The notes under the pieces were generated by a model. It saw nothing but the letters and a program-made list of their open reading frames with translations. It searched no databases and was not told the origin of the DNA. Shown here in pieces: positions 1-7,331 of a stretch of 24,156 bases of DNA. Position 1 is the first letter of the stretch. The number at the start of each line of letters is the position of its first letter. The position numbers and the translations under genes are program-made. The DNA comes from CAZNUM01 sp046861615 (lineage in GTDB: Bacteria; Fidelibacterota; Marinisomatia; Marinisomatales; TCS55), in the NCBI GenBank assembly GCA_046861615.1, contig JBHHUS010000030.1:1-24156 (forward strand), written 5' to 3'.

Positions 1-125
1 AAAGTCCAGACCTATCTTGAGACCCTTGTAAGTAAACCTTGAAAAGGTGGGAAAAAGATTCAAAAGTATTACAAGGTAATTAAATCCCCAAGGTAAACAT
101 TTGCAGGGGGATTAATCCCATCGTT

Positions 126-1514
126 TCAAGCAACTTTTAATTCGACCATAACGGTTAAACCACTATCCTTATTATTCTGAAAATGGAGCTTCCCGCCGTG
201 TTTTTCCACAATCCAGTCAACGATTGACAGTCCCAGACCGCTACCGGGTGTAATAGAGGTTCGCTCCTGACGGTAAAATCTGCGGGTGAGCAGTTTAAGA
301 TCATGTACTTCTACACCGGGGCCCTGGTCCCGGACCCAAAGTCTGACGATTTCATCTTTCAGTTTATCGAGACCAACTGTAATTGTGCTTTTTGATGGCG
401 AAAATTTAATGGCATTATCCAGAAGGTTGGCGATCACCGTCCGCAGGAGGTAAGCATCGCCTTCAACCGCTATAGAGTCAATTTCTCGCGGTGACAGTTG
501 AATTTCCTTCTGCCCGGCAATCTCCCGGTAGCGTTTCAGTTCTTCGAAAATTAAATCGTTCAACCATACTGTTTCCCGGTGAATAACCAGCTCCTGAGAG
601 TCCAGTTTTGCCAGTGTAGAAAGGTCGTCGATTGTTTTGGTCATGCGATTCAATTCCCGGCGAATCCGTTGCCTGTATTCTACGGTTGCGGGAGTGGAGT
701 CCTGCTCAAATGTTTCCAGTTCCGTCTGAATGACTGCCAGCGGTGTTCGAAGCTCATGGGAAGCGTTCATGGTGAAATTCCGAATAGTGGAGAAACTTTC
801 CTGCAGGCGGCGCAGCAGGTTGTTCAGGGTCGTGGCTAAATGGGCAATTTCATCATCTGATTCAGGTACGGGCAATTTTTGGTCCAGATTGCTGTAATGA
901 ATTTCCCGGGCGGTGGCGGATATTTTCCGAATTGGTTTTAACGCCCGGGTGGCAATAATCGAACCGCCTGAAAAAATCAGTATCAGGGATACCGGGAAGG
1001 CGATGCCGTAAATACGCAACAACAACAGCGTCATGTGCCTGATTTCAGTGAATGATTTCGCTAAAATAAGCCAGCCGTAGGACTCCCCGGAAATGGTTAC
1101 TGGTATTGTCAGGTAACGCATTTTTTTTGGTGGCAATAAATTGTTTTGTAAACGGAATTCTTTTGGATGAAACTCCAGTTTTTCGATTGGAACCTGTTTC
1201 CCGGTTAAGTTCCGGGAGCGCGTTAATTCACTCCGGTCATGATTTAGTACCAGTATATAAATAGGATCATCGGTTGCTTTCTGATGGTGTTCCTCTTCCC
1301 ACTCAATGCTCTGGTTTATTTTCAATTGGTTATTTTCCAACCATAAAGAACGTAACACACTGGTTGCTTCCGTTACCAGATCCCGGTCCAGTTCATTGGC
1401 CAGTTTAGCCCGGGTGAGCAGAATGGAAGCTCCACAGACAAGGAAGAGAATGACACCAAGGACAGCGGTTGTCCAGAGCACAATTTTATTATGTAATGAT
1501 AGATTAAATATCAT
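126..1514 (-). CDS. Membrane sensor histidine kinase (HAMP-HisKA-HATPase)
   Basis: This is a 462-residue sensor kinase that should autophosphorylate and pass phosphate to the response regulator encoded just upstream. Two membrane spans (about 10-33 and 161-186) flank a periplasmic sensor of roughly 125 residues with no recognised fold. A HAMP linker follows (about 187-240). The HisKA motif NASHELRTPLA contains the acceptor His253. The ATPase domain has the N box NLLDNAIKFSP (363-373), the G1 box DQGPG (396-400) and the G2 box GSGLGL (424-429). The start chosen is the ATG at 1514, which overlaps the 3' end of the regulator gene by 11 bp and places the first span at the N-terminus. The frame stays open upstream to 1652, but only inside the regulator gene. 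The ligand is unknown; the divergent cytochrome gene suggests a respiratory or redox cue, which is inference. Confidence 0.93.
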   Translation of the reverse strand: MIFNLSLHNKIVLWTTAVLGVILFLVCGASILLTRAKLANELDRDLVTEATSVLRSLWLENNQLKINQSIEWEEEHHQKATDDPIYILVLNHDRSELTRSRNLTGKQVPIEKLEFHPKEFRLQNNLLPPKKMRYLTIPVTISGESYGWLILAKSFTEIRHMTLLLLRIYGIAFPVSLILIFSGGSIIATRALKPIRKISATAREIHYSNLDQKLPVPESDDEIAHLATTLNNLLRRLQESFSTIRNFTMNASHELRTPLAVIQTELETFEQDSTPATVEYRQRIRRELNRMTKTIDDLSTLAKLDSQELVIHRETVWLNDLIFEELKRYREIAGQKEIQLSPREIDSIAVEGDAYLLRTVIANLLDNAIKFSPSKSTITVGLDKLKDEIVRLWVRDQGPGVEVHDLKLLTRRFYRQERTSITPGSGLGLSIVDWIVEKHGGKLHFQNNKDSGLTVMVELKVA

Positions 1515-2181
1515 TCCGGAAACGATAACCATAACCCCGTACCGTTTCAATCGGGGAAAGCCTGGTATTGTCCGGGTTAATTTTTTTACGGAGATAATTA
1601 ATATAAACATCCACCAAATTGGATTCCATTTCAAGATTTGTTTCCCACACATGATCTAATATCTGCAGACGGGTGAGTGGTTTTCCCGCATGGCGCATCA
1701 GGTATTCCAACAGCAGGAATTCCCGGTTGGAAAGCGGCGTTTCCTGATCATTTACCTTGACAATCCGGTGATTGGAATCCAGTTCTACGTTGCCAATAGT
1801 GATAGTAGGGTTATTCTGATAGGACGATCGGCGAATCAGGGCCTGAACCCGAGCCAGCAATTCATCCATGGAGAAGGGTTTGGTAAGGTAATCGTCAGCG
1901 CCCGCATCCAGACCGGCAATCCGCTGCTCAACGCCCGCGAGAGCAGTGAGAAACAGGATGGGGGTGTAATAATGTTTCTTACGGATATTCCGGCAGAGGT
2001 CGATTCCGTCCATGTCTGGTAATTTCCGGTCCAGGATGATGCAGTCAAATTCATCTACGGTCACTGTTTCCAGGGCAGCGGAACCGGTTGCCTCAGCCAA
2101 ACACGTAAACCCCGCTGATTTGAAACAATTTACAATATGCTCCCGTAGCGCCCGCTCATCCTCTATGATTAATAAGCGCAT
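1504..2181 (-). CDS. OmpR/PhoB-family response regulator
   Basis: This is a 225-residue DNA-binding response regulator, the expected partner of the overlapping histidine kinase gene. The receiver domain (1-118) has the acidic pair Glu7/Asp8, the phospho-acceptor Asp51 in ILDRKLPDMDG, the switch Thr79 in FLTA, and Lys101 in LTKPF. The C-terminal winged helix (about 128-222) shows the typical LSNREFLLLEYLMRH and ETVRGYGYRF signatures. The length is standard for the family. The gene is first in a two-gene minus-strand operon with kinase translation coupled to its end. No clear Shine-Dalgarno precedes the ATG. The 200-bp divergent spacer to the cytochrome gene contains 11-bp-spaced direct repeats of the kind OmpR-family dimers bind, so autoregulation and control of the cytochrome are plausible but unproven. 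Confidence 0.95.
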   Translation of the reverse strand: MRLLIIEDERALREHIVNCFKSAGFTCLAEATGSAALETVTVDEFDCIILDRKLPDMDGIDLCRNIRKKHYYTPILFLTALAGVEQRIAGLDAGADDYLTKPFSMDELLARVQALIRRSSYQNNPTITIGNVELDSNHRIVKVNDQETPLSNREFLLLEYLMRHAGKPLTRLQILDHVWETNLEMESNLVDVYINYLRKKINPDNTRLSPIETVRGYGYRFRNDI

Positions 2182-2220
2182 AAAGAGTGTTGTTGAGTTT
2201 TTAAAGCGCTTGAAAATACG

Positions 2221-2269
2221 TTAAAAAGATTAAAAAATTCTAATCCTCCTTTAATATTGTTTTAATATT
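2221..2269. promoter_or_regulatory. AT-rich direct repeats in divergent spacer, possible response-regulator site
   Basis: Between the response regulator and the cytochrome, the octamer TTAATATT occurs twice (2251-2258 and 2262-2269), 11 bp apart. It is preceded by two looser TTAAAAA units (2221-2227 and 2230-2236) and a small inverted pair GATTA/TAATC (2228-2232 and 2241-2245). Direct repeats spaced by about one helical turn are the usual target of OmpR/PhoB-type regulators. The position, 40-90 bp upstream of the regulator start, fits autoregulation. The function is inferred, and no convincing -35/-10 pair could be assigned for either gene. Confidence 0.35.
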
Positions 2270-2381
2270 ACCAGCGTACATTCGACCGGCTTGAATAGTC
2301 GGAATCTGAATAAAAAAGATTCTGGTTAGATTGAAGCGCGTTTTTAAATGATTTCAAAATATAAAATAGGGGGTTCACTCA

Positions 2382-3848
2382 ATGAGTTTCTTACCTAATC
2401 CTGAAAAACGAGGTGCCGGTATCCTGATAGTGATAATTGCTGGTCTTTTCCTGATTACTGCTTGCGAAAAGGAAGTCATTAAGGAAGGAAATCACTCTCC
2501 TGTAATTACCGACCTTTCCATTTCAGGCGACAGCTATACTTTTGGAGATACGCTGACGTTAACAGTTGTGGCCACGGATGAAGACGAGGATGAGCTGACT
2601 TATACTTGGTCTGAAGCCAATGATTTGGGACAATTCGCAGCTACGAATACAGCCGAGGTACAATGGATCGCCAATTTTGCCGTTTCGGCCAATGCGATTT
2701 TCAAAGTGGTGGTTAGTGACGGCGATATGAGCACTTCCGGCAGCGACGCGGTAACAATTACAACGGCGGACAATCCGGAATTTTATTACGTTGGTTCCTC
2801 CACCTGTAAACAATGCCATGAATCCAATTACAATGATTTCATTAACTCCGGTCACCCGTACAAATTCAATTTTGTCCGGAACGGGGTGGCGCCCACTTAC
2901 CCGGATGTGGTAGAGGCTGGTCGGACACTTCCGCTACCGGATGGAGCCACTTCCTGGAATGATATCCTGGGTGTGATCGGCGGATTTGGCTGGAAAGCCC
3001 GCTATGTAGATAAAACCGGTAATGTTGTTGGTACAGCCAATAGCACGATTAACACCGGTGGCGGTCAGAACCAGTACAATTTCTTTGGTGGTAAAGACTG
3101 GGGTTGGGCCAACTACCATGCCTCGGATAAAAAAGAATATAATTATGGTTGTTTCCGCTGTCATACCACCGGGGCGATTGACGATGGCGAATGGCTGACG
3201 GGTATTAAGGGAACGTTTGTATTCGGCGGAGTCCAGTGCGAACGCTGCCACGGTCCCGGCAGTAAACACGTATCCAATGGCGGCGGCTTTATTGACGAAC
3301 CCACCGGCGCTGAAGTCAATTCCCTCTGTGGCGAATGTCATTACCGGAATGAAGATCACAGTGTTGCCGTCAGCGGTGGCTATATTCGTCACCATGAACA
3401 GTATGATGAATTTTTATACACCAAACACTATGCCAGTAGTCTAACCTGCAGCAGTTGCCATGATCCCCATAAACGGGTCGTCTGGGAGGGTGATGGTATT
3501 AAAGCTGAGTGCACCAGTTGTCATGCTGGCAAAACGATTGCGACTCCTCACACTTCACTGGAATGCCAGAGCTGTCATATGGCCAAGATGGCCAAATCGG
3601 CAGTTGCGACCGTTCCGGGTTACCAGGGAGATGTACACAGCCATACCTTTGCTATTGCTGCTGATACAACCTGGAACATGTACTCCGACGACGGGAAAAC
3701 GGTCCGCATCGGTACCGATGGATTATCAAAGATGAGTATCGCAAATGTCTGCTACGGCTGCCACACCGATGCAGCCGGCGGTGGCGGCGGCGGTTCGGTC
3801 AAAACATTGCTTGAATTACAGACTTACGTAAATAGTGGTATTCATTAA
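2382..3848 (+). CDS. Octaheme c-type cytochrome lipoprotein (cytochrome c554-like)
   Basis: This 488-residue exported electron-transfer protein should be anchored by lipid outside the cytoplasm. The N-terminus is a lipoprotein signal with lipobox ITAC (Cys28). Residues about 38-127 look like an Ig/PKD-type beta-sandwich rich in Asp/Glu. Eight CXXCH heme-attachment sites follow at 142, 257, 286, 316, 356, 377, 395 and 457. The stretch around WANYHASDKKEYNYGCFRCH resembles the cytochrome c554/c-prime multiheme family. The tail after the last heme has a Gly-rich run. The start is the ATG preceded by a GGGGG ribosome binding site. The gene appears monocistronic and ends at a strong hairpin. The redox partner and substrate cannot be told from sequence; an electron conduit or a nitrogen/sulfur oxyanion enzyme are both possible. 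Confidence 0.9.
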   Translation: MSFLPNPEKRGAGILIVIIAGLFLITACEKEVIKEGNHSPVITDLSISGDSYTFGDTLTLTVVATDEDEDELTYTWSEANDLGQFAATNTAEVQWIANFAVSANAIFKVVVSDGDMSTSGSDAVTITTADNPEFYYVGSSTCKQCHESNYNDFINSGHPYKFNFVRNGVAPTYPDVVEAGRTLPLPDGATSWNDILGVIGGFGWKARYVDKTGNVVGTANSTINTGGGQNQYNFFGGKDWGWANYHASDKKEYNYGCFRCHTTGAIDDGEWLTGIKGTFVFGGVQCERCHGPGSKHVSNGGGFIDEPTGAEVNSLCGECHYRNEDHSVAVSGGYIRHHEQYDEFLYTKHYASSLTCSSCHDPHKRVVWEGDGIKAECTSCHAGKTIATPHTSLECQSCHMAKMAKSAVATVPGYQGDVHSHTFAIAADTTWNMYSDDGKTVRIGTDGLSKMSIANVCYGCHTDAAGGGGGGSVKTLLELQTYVNSGIH

Positions 3849-3901
3849 TACTTAATCTGCAATCACAGTAACCTCACTTCACTTCACATTGTAGATTGTA
3901 G

Positions 3902-3937
3902 AACGGGGGACAGAATCACTGTCCCCCGTTTGCGTTT
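3902..3937 (+). terminator. Rho-independent terminator after the cytochrome gene
   Basis: A perfect 12-bp stem (AACGGGGGACAG pairing with CTGTCCCCCGTT) closes a 5-base loop (AATCA) about 50 bp past the cytochrome stop. It is followed by a T-rich tail (TGCGTTTT). Stem strength, position and tail fit an intrinsic terminator. Confidence 0.85.
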
Positions 3938-4043
3938 TCGTTCTGATTCCCGGCTGTTTTAAACCATTTTCAAAGTTTCGCAGGAACTCCTTCGGAATAA
4001 ACTCTAGACGACAGTTATTTACTAATAGAAGGTGTTATCTGCC

Positions 4044-4080
4044 TAAGCCGTCCCGCTCTGCGGGACGAGTCGAAGGCTTA
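4044..4080. repeat. REP-like GC-rich palindromic element
   Basis: An 8-bp perfect hairpin CGTCCCGC-TCT-GCGGGACG (4049-4067) is nested inside an outer pair TAAGCC/GGCTTA (4044-4049 and 4075-4080). It is noticeably more GC-rich than the flanking AT-rich spacer, lies between two transcription units, and has no T tract. It looks like a dispersed intergenic palindrome of REP type, but only one copy lies in this window, so the repeat status is inferred. Confidence 0.45.
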
Positions 4081-4108
4081 CTAAACAATGGTTATAGATT
4101 AAAAATTA

Positions 4109-4168
4109 GGTCCTTCCGATTACGGACAGGGAAGGGTGACAGGTTAAACTCTTACCCTGATACTGTAA
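4109..4168 (+). promoter_or_regulatory. Possible cobalamin-riboswitch-like leader (5' half only)
   Basis: Upstream of the DUF2905-PP2C-methyltransferase operon, the following elements occur in order: GGTCC (4109), a small TCCG/CGGA hairpin, AGGGAA (4128-4133), GGGTG, a 16-base interval, then CCCTGATACTGTAA (4155-4168). Cobalamin riboswitches carry AGGGAA, GGTG and CCCGCNACTGT in the same order with very similar spacing. GGGT (4134-4137) can also pair with ACCC (4154-4157). Against this, the GCCACTG, GGGAAGG and AGTCAGGAGACCTGCC elements expected in the 3' half are not visible in the 66 bases before the start codon. It may be a degenerate, variant or remnant element, or chance. A hairpin ACAAC/GTTGT (4208-4223) follows. 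Confidence 0.33.
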
Positions 4169-4234
4169 ATGTTAAGTTGGAATTTCGATATTTCCGCTGC
4201 TGCCAACACAACAGGATAGTTGTAATTTCAACCA

Positions 4235-4456
4235 ATGAAAGAATTCGGTCGCTGGTTCATTGGCTTGGGCGCCGGCCTGGTTCTACTGGGCCTGGCGCTG
4301 TATTTCTTCGGCGAACGTCTGGGCTGGCTGGGGCGGTTACCCGGTGATCTGCGCTGGGGAAAAGGTAACGTTCGCTTTTATTTTCCGATTACTACCTTGA
4401 TAATTATTAATCTGATCATCTATTTGATCCTGCGGTTATATACCTGGCTGAAATGA
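4235..4456 (+). CDS. DUF2905 small membrane protein
   Basis: This is a 73-residue integral membrane protein of the DUF2905 family, whose function is unknown. There are two hydrophobic segments (about 7-26 and 50-70). They are joined by the family-typical loop WLGRLPGDLRWGKGNVRFYFP, in which RLPGD and the RFYFP element before the second span are the conserved part. The family usually has 65-80 residues, so the gene is complete. The ATG lacks a clear Shine-Dalgarno. It heads a compact unit with the PP2C gene (12-bp gap) and the methyltransferase (15-bp gap). The 386-bp spacer upstream holds the cytochrome terminator, the REP-like element and the riboswitch-like segment. Confidence 0.85.
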   Translation: MKEFGRWFIGLGAGLVLLGLALYFFGERLGWLGRLPGDLRWGKGNVRFYFPITTLIIINLIIYLILRLYTWLK

Positions 4457-4468
4457 ACCGGTTGTTTA

Positions 4469-5203
4469 ATGCTCAGTACACCCATGCTTGTTAAAGCCTT
4501 TGGCCGTACGGAACGGGGTAATATCCGACCGGTGAATGAGGATGATTTCTTCTTTTCTACTGAATTGGGACTGTATTTCGTCGCTGATGGTCTGGGTGGT
4601 CACCCCGGTGGTGAAATTGCCAGTAGCCTTACAATCTCGCTGGCGACGGGATTATTCGCTGGTCTCGACCAGCCCTGGACCAGAACAAACCTCTTAGCGG
4701 TCATAAACCGGGTGAATCAAGAGGTGAAAGATTACGGTACGGAGAATCACGACTACCGGGGATTGGGAACAACCCTCACAGGCGTAATGGTTGATTCAGG
4801 AACCAACCGGTGGTTGGTCCATGTGGGGGATAGTCGACTATACGGGTTGTATTCTGCAGGTAATTGTAAACAACTTTCGGTTGATCAGACACTGGCCATG
4901 GAGGCTGTCTCCCGGGGGATTCTACCTTTAAAAGAAGCTCCGGCGCACCCCTACTGGCATGTGCTCAATAGTTGTGTAGGTGGTCCTTTATTAACACCTC
5001 AGGTGGAAAGGCTGGAGGGTGATTTCATTGGCTTTTTATTGTGCACTGACGGTTTGTCCAATGCTATCTCCCGAGCTGAAATTGAACAGGCCTTCCGACA
5101 GAATGGACCTCGTCCGGAAACACTGGTGAATCAGTTGGTGAAACTGGCCCTGAACCGGGGTGGATTGGATAATATTACCGCTGTTGCAGTGGCGGAAAGT
5201 TAG
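4469..5203 (+). CDS. PP2C-family Ser/Thr protein phosphatase
   Basis: This 244-residue soluble metal-dependent phosphatase should remove phosphate from Ser/Thr residues. It spans one minimal bacterial PPM/PP2C domain. Visible motifs are RGNIRPVNEDD (16-26), the metal ligand Asp40 in VADGLGGH, GLGTTLTG (98-105), VHVGDSRLYG (117-126), the second metal Asp194 in CTDGLSN, and the C-terminal Asp234 in GGLDNITAV. All expected metal ligands are present, so it should be active. The ATG used follows the DUF2905 stop by 12 bp; an alternative ATG at residue 6 would give MLVKAFGRTERGN, and neither has a good ribosome site. No protein kinase is encoded nearby, so its substrate is unknown. Confidence 0.93.
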   Translation: MLSTPMLVKAFGRTERGNIRPVNEDDFFFSTELGLYFVADGLGGHPGGEIASSLTISLATGLFAGLDQPWTRTNLLAVINRVNQEVKDYGTENHDYRGLGTTLTGVMVDSGTNRWLVHVGDSRLYGLYSAGNCKQLSVDQTLAMEAVSRGILPLKEAPAHPYWHVLNSCVGGPLLTPQVERLEGDFIGFLLCTDGLSNAISRAEIEQAFRQNGPRPETLVNQLVKLALNRGGLDNITAVAVAES

Positions 5204-5218
5204 GGGAGTTCAAATAAC

Positions 5219-6097
5219 ATGCCTGTTGGATCATTGTCTGAAAAAATTCTGCTGTTGGACGGTGCCATGGGAACGGAACTTCAGCGCCGGGGTCTGAAGC
5301 TGCCCCTGCCCCTCTGGTCCGCTGAGGCCAATTTAACCGACCCTGAAATTGTCCTGGCGATTCATCGAGATTACTGCCAGGCCGGTGCGGATATTATTAC
5401 TACCAACACCTTTCGTACTACTACCTGGACTTACCGAAAAGCAGGGTATTCACCCCGCCGGGCGCAGGAACGGGCCCGGGAATCGCTATTGTCGGCGGTG
5501 GACCTAGCACGTAAAGCATCGGGAGTGGATAAACTGGTGGCTGGCTCATTGACTACCTTAGAAGATTGTTACCAGCCGGAGCGGTTCCCCGGCCCACAGG
5601 CCGCTATGGACACGTACGGTGAAACGATAGAGTGGTTTAAATCGGCGGGTGTGGACTTGCTGTTGTTTGAAACTATGGGACACCCGGTGGAAATCATGGT
5701 AGCCTTGGATGTGAGTCGAGAGACCGGACTGGAACGCTGGCTGAGCCTGACCCTCAAAGACGACCGTCACTTGCTGGAAGAGTCCGAATTAAAATCAACG
5801 GTTCAACTGGCAAAAAGTGAAGGTGTGGGTTCCCTATTACTGAATTGTAACACGGTTGAATTGACAAAAGCGACTGTCCCGCAACTTTTAGAAATCTGGT
5901 CAGAATCCTGGGGTGTTTACCCAAATCTGGGAGTCGAACAACCGGAAGCTGATGGTACCATTCATGAAGTTGTCTCCGATGAACAATTCATTACTTTTTC
6001 CCGGCAAATGCAGGCAATGGGGACTCGTGTACTGGGTGCCTGTTGCGGCTCCACTCCCAGGCACATTGCCCTGATTAGAGAAAAACTGGGCTTGTAA
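5219..6097 (+). CDS. Homocysteine S-methyltransferase family protein
   Basis: This 292-residue zinc-dependent methyltransferase has the homocysteine-binding barrel found in S-methylmethionine:homocysteine methyltransferases, betaine methyltransferases and the N-terminal part of MetH. Motifs are LLLDGAMGTEL (11-21), ITTNTFRT (60-67), and the three zinc cysteines Cys210 in LLLNCN plus Cys275 and Cys276 in GACCGSTPRH. No folate or cobalamin domain is attached, so it is the stand-alone form; the methyl donor is uncertain. The likely role is methionine formation or recycling. The ATG is preceded by an AGGGGAG ribosome site. It is last in the DUF2905-PP2C operon, which has no obvious metabolic link. 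If the upstream segment is a cobalamin-related leader, a methionine role would make sense of it. Confidence 0.88.
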   Translation: MPVGSLSEKILLLDGAMGTELQRRGLKLPLPLWSAEANLTDPEIVLAIHRDYCQAGADIITTNTFRTTTWTYRKAGYSPRRAQERARESLLSAVDLARKASGVDKLVAGSLTTLEDCYQPERFPGPQAAMDTYGETIEWFKSAGVDLLLFETMGHPVEIMVALDVSRETGLERWLSLTLKDDRHLLEESELKSTVQLAKSEGVGSLLLNCNTVELTKATVPQLLEIWSESWGVYPNLGVEQPEADGTIHEVVSDEQFITFSRQMQAMGTRVLGACCGSTPRHIALIREKLGL

Positions 6098-6186
6098 TTT
6101 CGATAAAGAGTAAATGTGATTCGGTTAATGAATTAATAGCACCCAAGCACCATTAATTTTTTCCGATTAAATCAGAAAGGATAACC

Positions 6187-6609
6187 ATGAAAGCATTTCA
6201 TAAAGAATTATGGTTCCAGATTCCGGAACGAATGGGGTTTGTAAATATTACACCTCAAGTGGAGGCTACACTGGATGAGAGCGGTATTAAAGAAGGCCTC
6301 TGTCTGGTGAATGCCATGCACATTACTGCTTCCGTATTCATTAATGATGATGAGCCCGGCTTACACCAGGATTATCGTCATTGGTTGGAGGAATTAGCAC
6401 CCTTCGATCCCAGTCCGCGGCGCTACCAGCATAACCAAACGGGGGAGGAAAACGGTGATGCTCACCACAAGCGCCAGATTATGGGTCGCGAGGTAGTGGT
6501 GGCGGTCACGGAAGGAAGTCTACATTTTGGTCCCTGGGAACAGATTTTTTATGGTGAATTCGATGGCAGGCGAAGAAAACGGGTATTAGTCAAAATCATT
6601 GGAGCGTGA
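6187..6609 (+). CDS. YjbQ/UPF0047 family protein, paralogue 1
   Basis: This 140-residue protein belongs to the YjbQ (UPF0047) family, a compact beta barrel that forms trimers. Family members have been annotated as secondary thiamine-phosphate synthase because E. coli YjbQ can replace ThiE. The metal-site residues seen are His45 in AMHITAS, Asp62, and the ENGDAHHK motif (88-95). The C-terminus has PWEQIFYGEFDGRRRKRVLV. It is the subfamily with PWEQ rather than TWQ near the C-terminus. The gene starts after an 89-bp spacer with a GAAAGGAT ribosome site. It lies 3 bp ahead of a second, diverged family member, and the two are surely cotranscribed. The physiological role is unknown. Confidence 0.88.
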   Translation: MKAFHKELWFQIPERMGFVNITPQVEATLDESGIKEGLCLVNAMHITASVFINDDEPGLHQDYRHWLEELAPFDPSPRRYQHNQTGEENGDAHHKRQIMGREVVVAVTEGSLHFGPWEQIFYGEFDGRRRKRVLVKIIGA

Positions 6610-6612
6610 AAC

Positions 6613-7020
6613 ATGTTTCGAAAAGAACTAATCTTTGCTACCGGTCAAAGGGAAGATTTAATCGATATTTCTGATCAGATTCAGAATGTCATCCGTTCCT
6701 CGGGGATAGCCTCCGGTTTGTGCAATATTTATGTTCCCCATGCCACTTCAGGAATCGTAGTAAATGAAAATGCCGATCCCAATCTGGTGACAGATGTGTT
6801 AGGTGTTCTGAAATCGCTGGCTCCCCGGGGGTTGTTTCTTCACGACCGGATTGACGGGAATGGGGACGCTCACATAAAAGCGGCCCTGGTTGGTCCCGGT
6901 GAGACAATTCCTTTTGAGGATGGCCGCTTGTTGCTTGGTACTTGGCAAAGTGTGATGCTGTGTGAATTTGATGGTCCCCGGTCCCGGCGGCGGGTGCTGG
7001 TGACTCTGTTGGCAGATTGA
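6613..7020 (+). CDS. YjbQ/UPF0047 family protein, paralogue 2
   Basis: This 135-residue member of the same family is only distantly similar to its upstream neighbour. Key residues are His43 in VPHATSG, NENADPN (51-57), Asp61, GNGDAHIK (82-89), and GTWQSVMLCEFDGPRSRR (109-126). All the expected metal-site residues are kept, so neither copy looks decayed. The ATG lies 3 bp after the upstream stop and lacks a strong ribosome site, which suggests coupled translation. The two proteins could form separate homotrimers or a mixed one; the sequence does not say which. Confidence 0.9.
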   Translation: MFRKELIFATGQREDLIDISDQIQNVIRSSGIASGLCNIYVPHATSGIVVNENADPNLVTDVLGVLKSLAPRGLFLHDRIDGNGDAHIKAALVGPGETIPFEDGRLLLGTWQSVMLCEFDGPRSRRRVLVTLLAD

Positions 7021-7145
7021 AAATACTACCGGGTTGGCACAGATATTTTATTAACATCTGTCTGATTGGCATTTCCTGGTTAAAAATAGTGCTTGAATTA
7101 AGTTGGTATATTTTTTGTGTCTTACCAAGCGAAAGGAGATTGAAG

Positions 7146-7331
7146 ATGAAAGCGCTACTAAAAGAATACCAACCGTTGACCAGAGATTACCGGGTTAGCC
7201 AGTTTATGTTAAATCACGAAAAAAAGTTATTGGATGGCTGTGCTCTTCCGGTTTTAACCATACCCATAGAACGGATCTTGAATAATCTGATGGTTGCCAC
7301 CGGGAAAACCAGCCGAATTGGGCAGGCCTGA
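7146..7331 (+). CDS. Small protein of unknown family (61 aa)
   Basis: I do not recognise this protein. The case for a gene is its start. The ATG at 7146 has a near-perfect AAAGGAGAT ribosome site 5 bp upstream, and an extended -10-like sequence TGGTATATT lies at 7104-7112, about 35 bp before the start. The 61-residue product begins MKALLKEYQPLTRDYRV, is charged in its first half, has one Cys in LDGCALPVLTIP, and ends TGKTSRIGQA. There is no signal peptide or membrane span. The frame is open upstream to 7017 but only across non-coding sequence. Its TGA overlaps the ATG of a possible 27-codon ORF. It could be a regulator, a peptide precursor, or a relic of a larger gene. Confidence 0.5.
   Translation: MKALLKEYQPLTRDYRVSQFMLNHEKKLLDGCALPVLTIPIERILNNLMVATGKTSRIGQA

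Noticed and set aside
83..113. 7-bp stem AATCCCC/GGGGATT after the histidine kinase as a terminator
   Set aside because: The 17-base loop and lack of a T tract make it too weak to call.
1515..1652. N-terminal extension of the histidine kinase frame to 508 residues
   Set aside because: It lies wholly inside the response regulator gene; the internal ATG at 1514 gives a normal kinase N-terminus.
2934..3395. 153-residue minus-strand ORF opposite the cytochrome
   Set aside because: It is a shadow of the heme-rich coding frame, with low-complexity composition and no family resemblance.
6125..6162. AT-only stem followed by T run between the methyltransferase and yjbQ genes
   Set aside because: The stem is nearly all A-T pairs with a 14-base loop, so an intrinsic terminator is not convincing.
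7017..7145. 104-residue version of the small protein starting at 7017
   Set aside because: The extra part crosses AT-rich promoter-like DNA; the ribosome site supports 7146.
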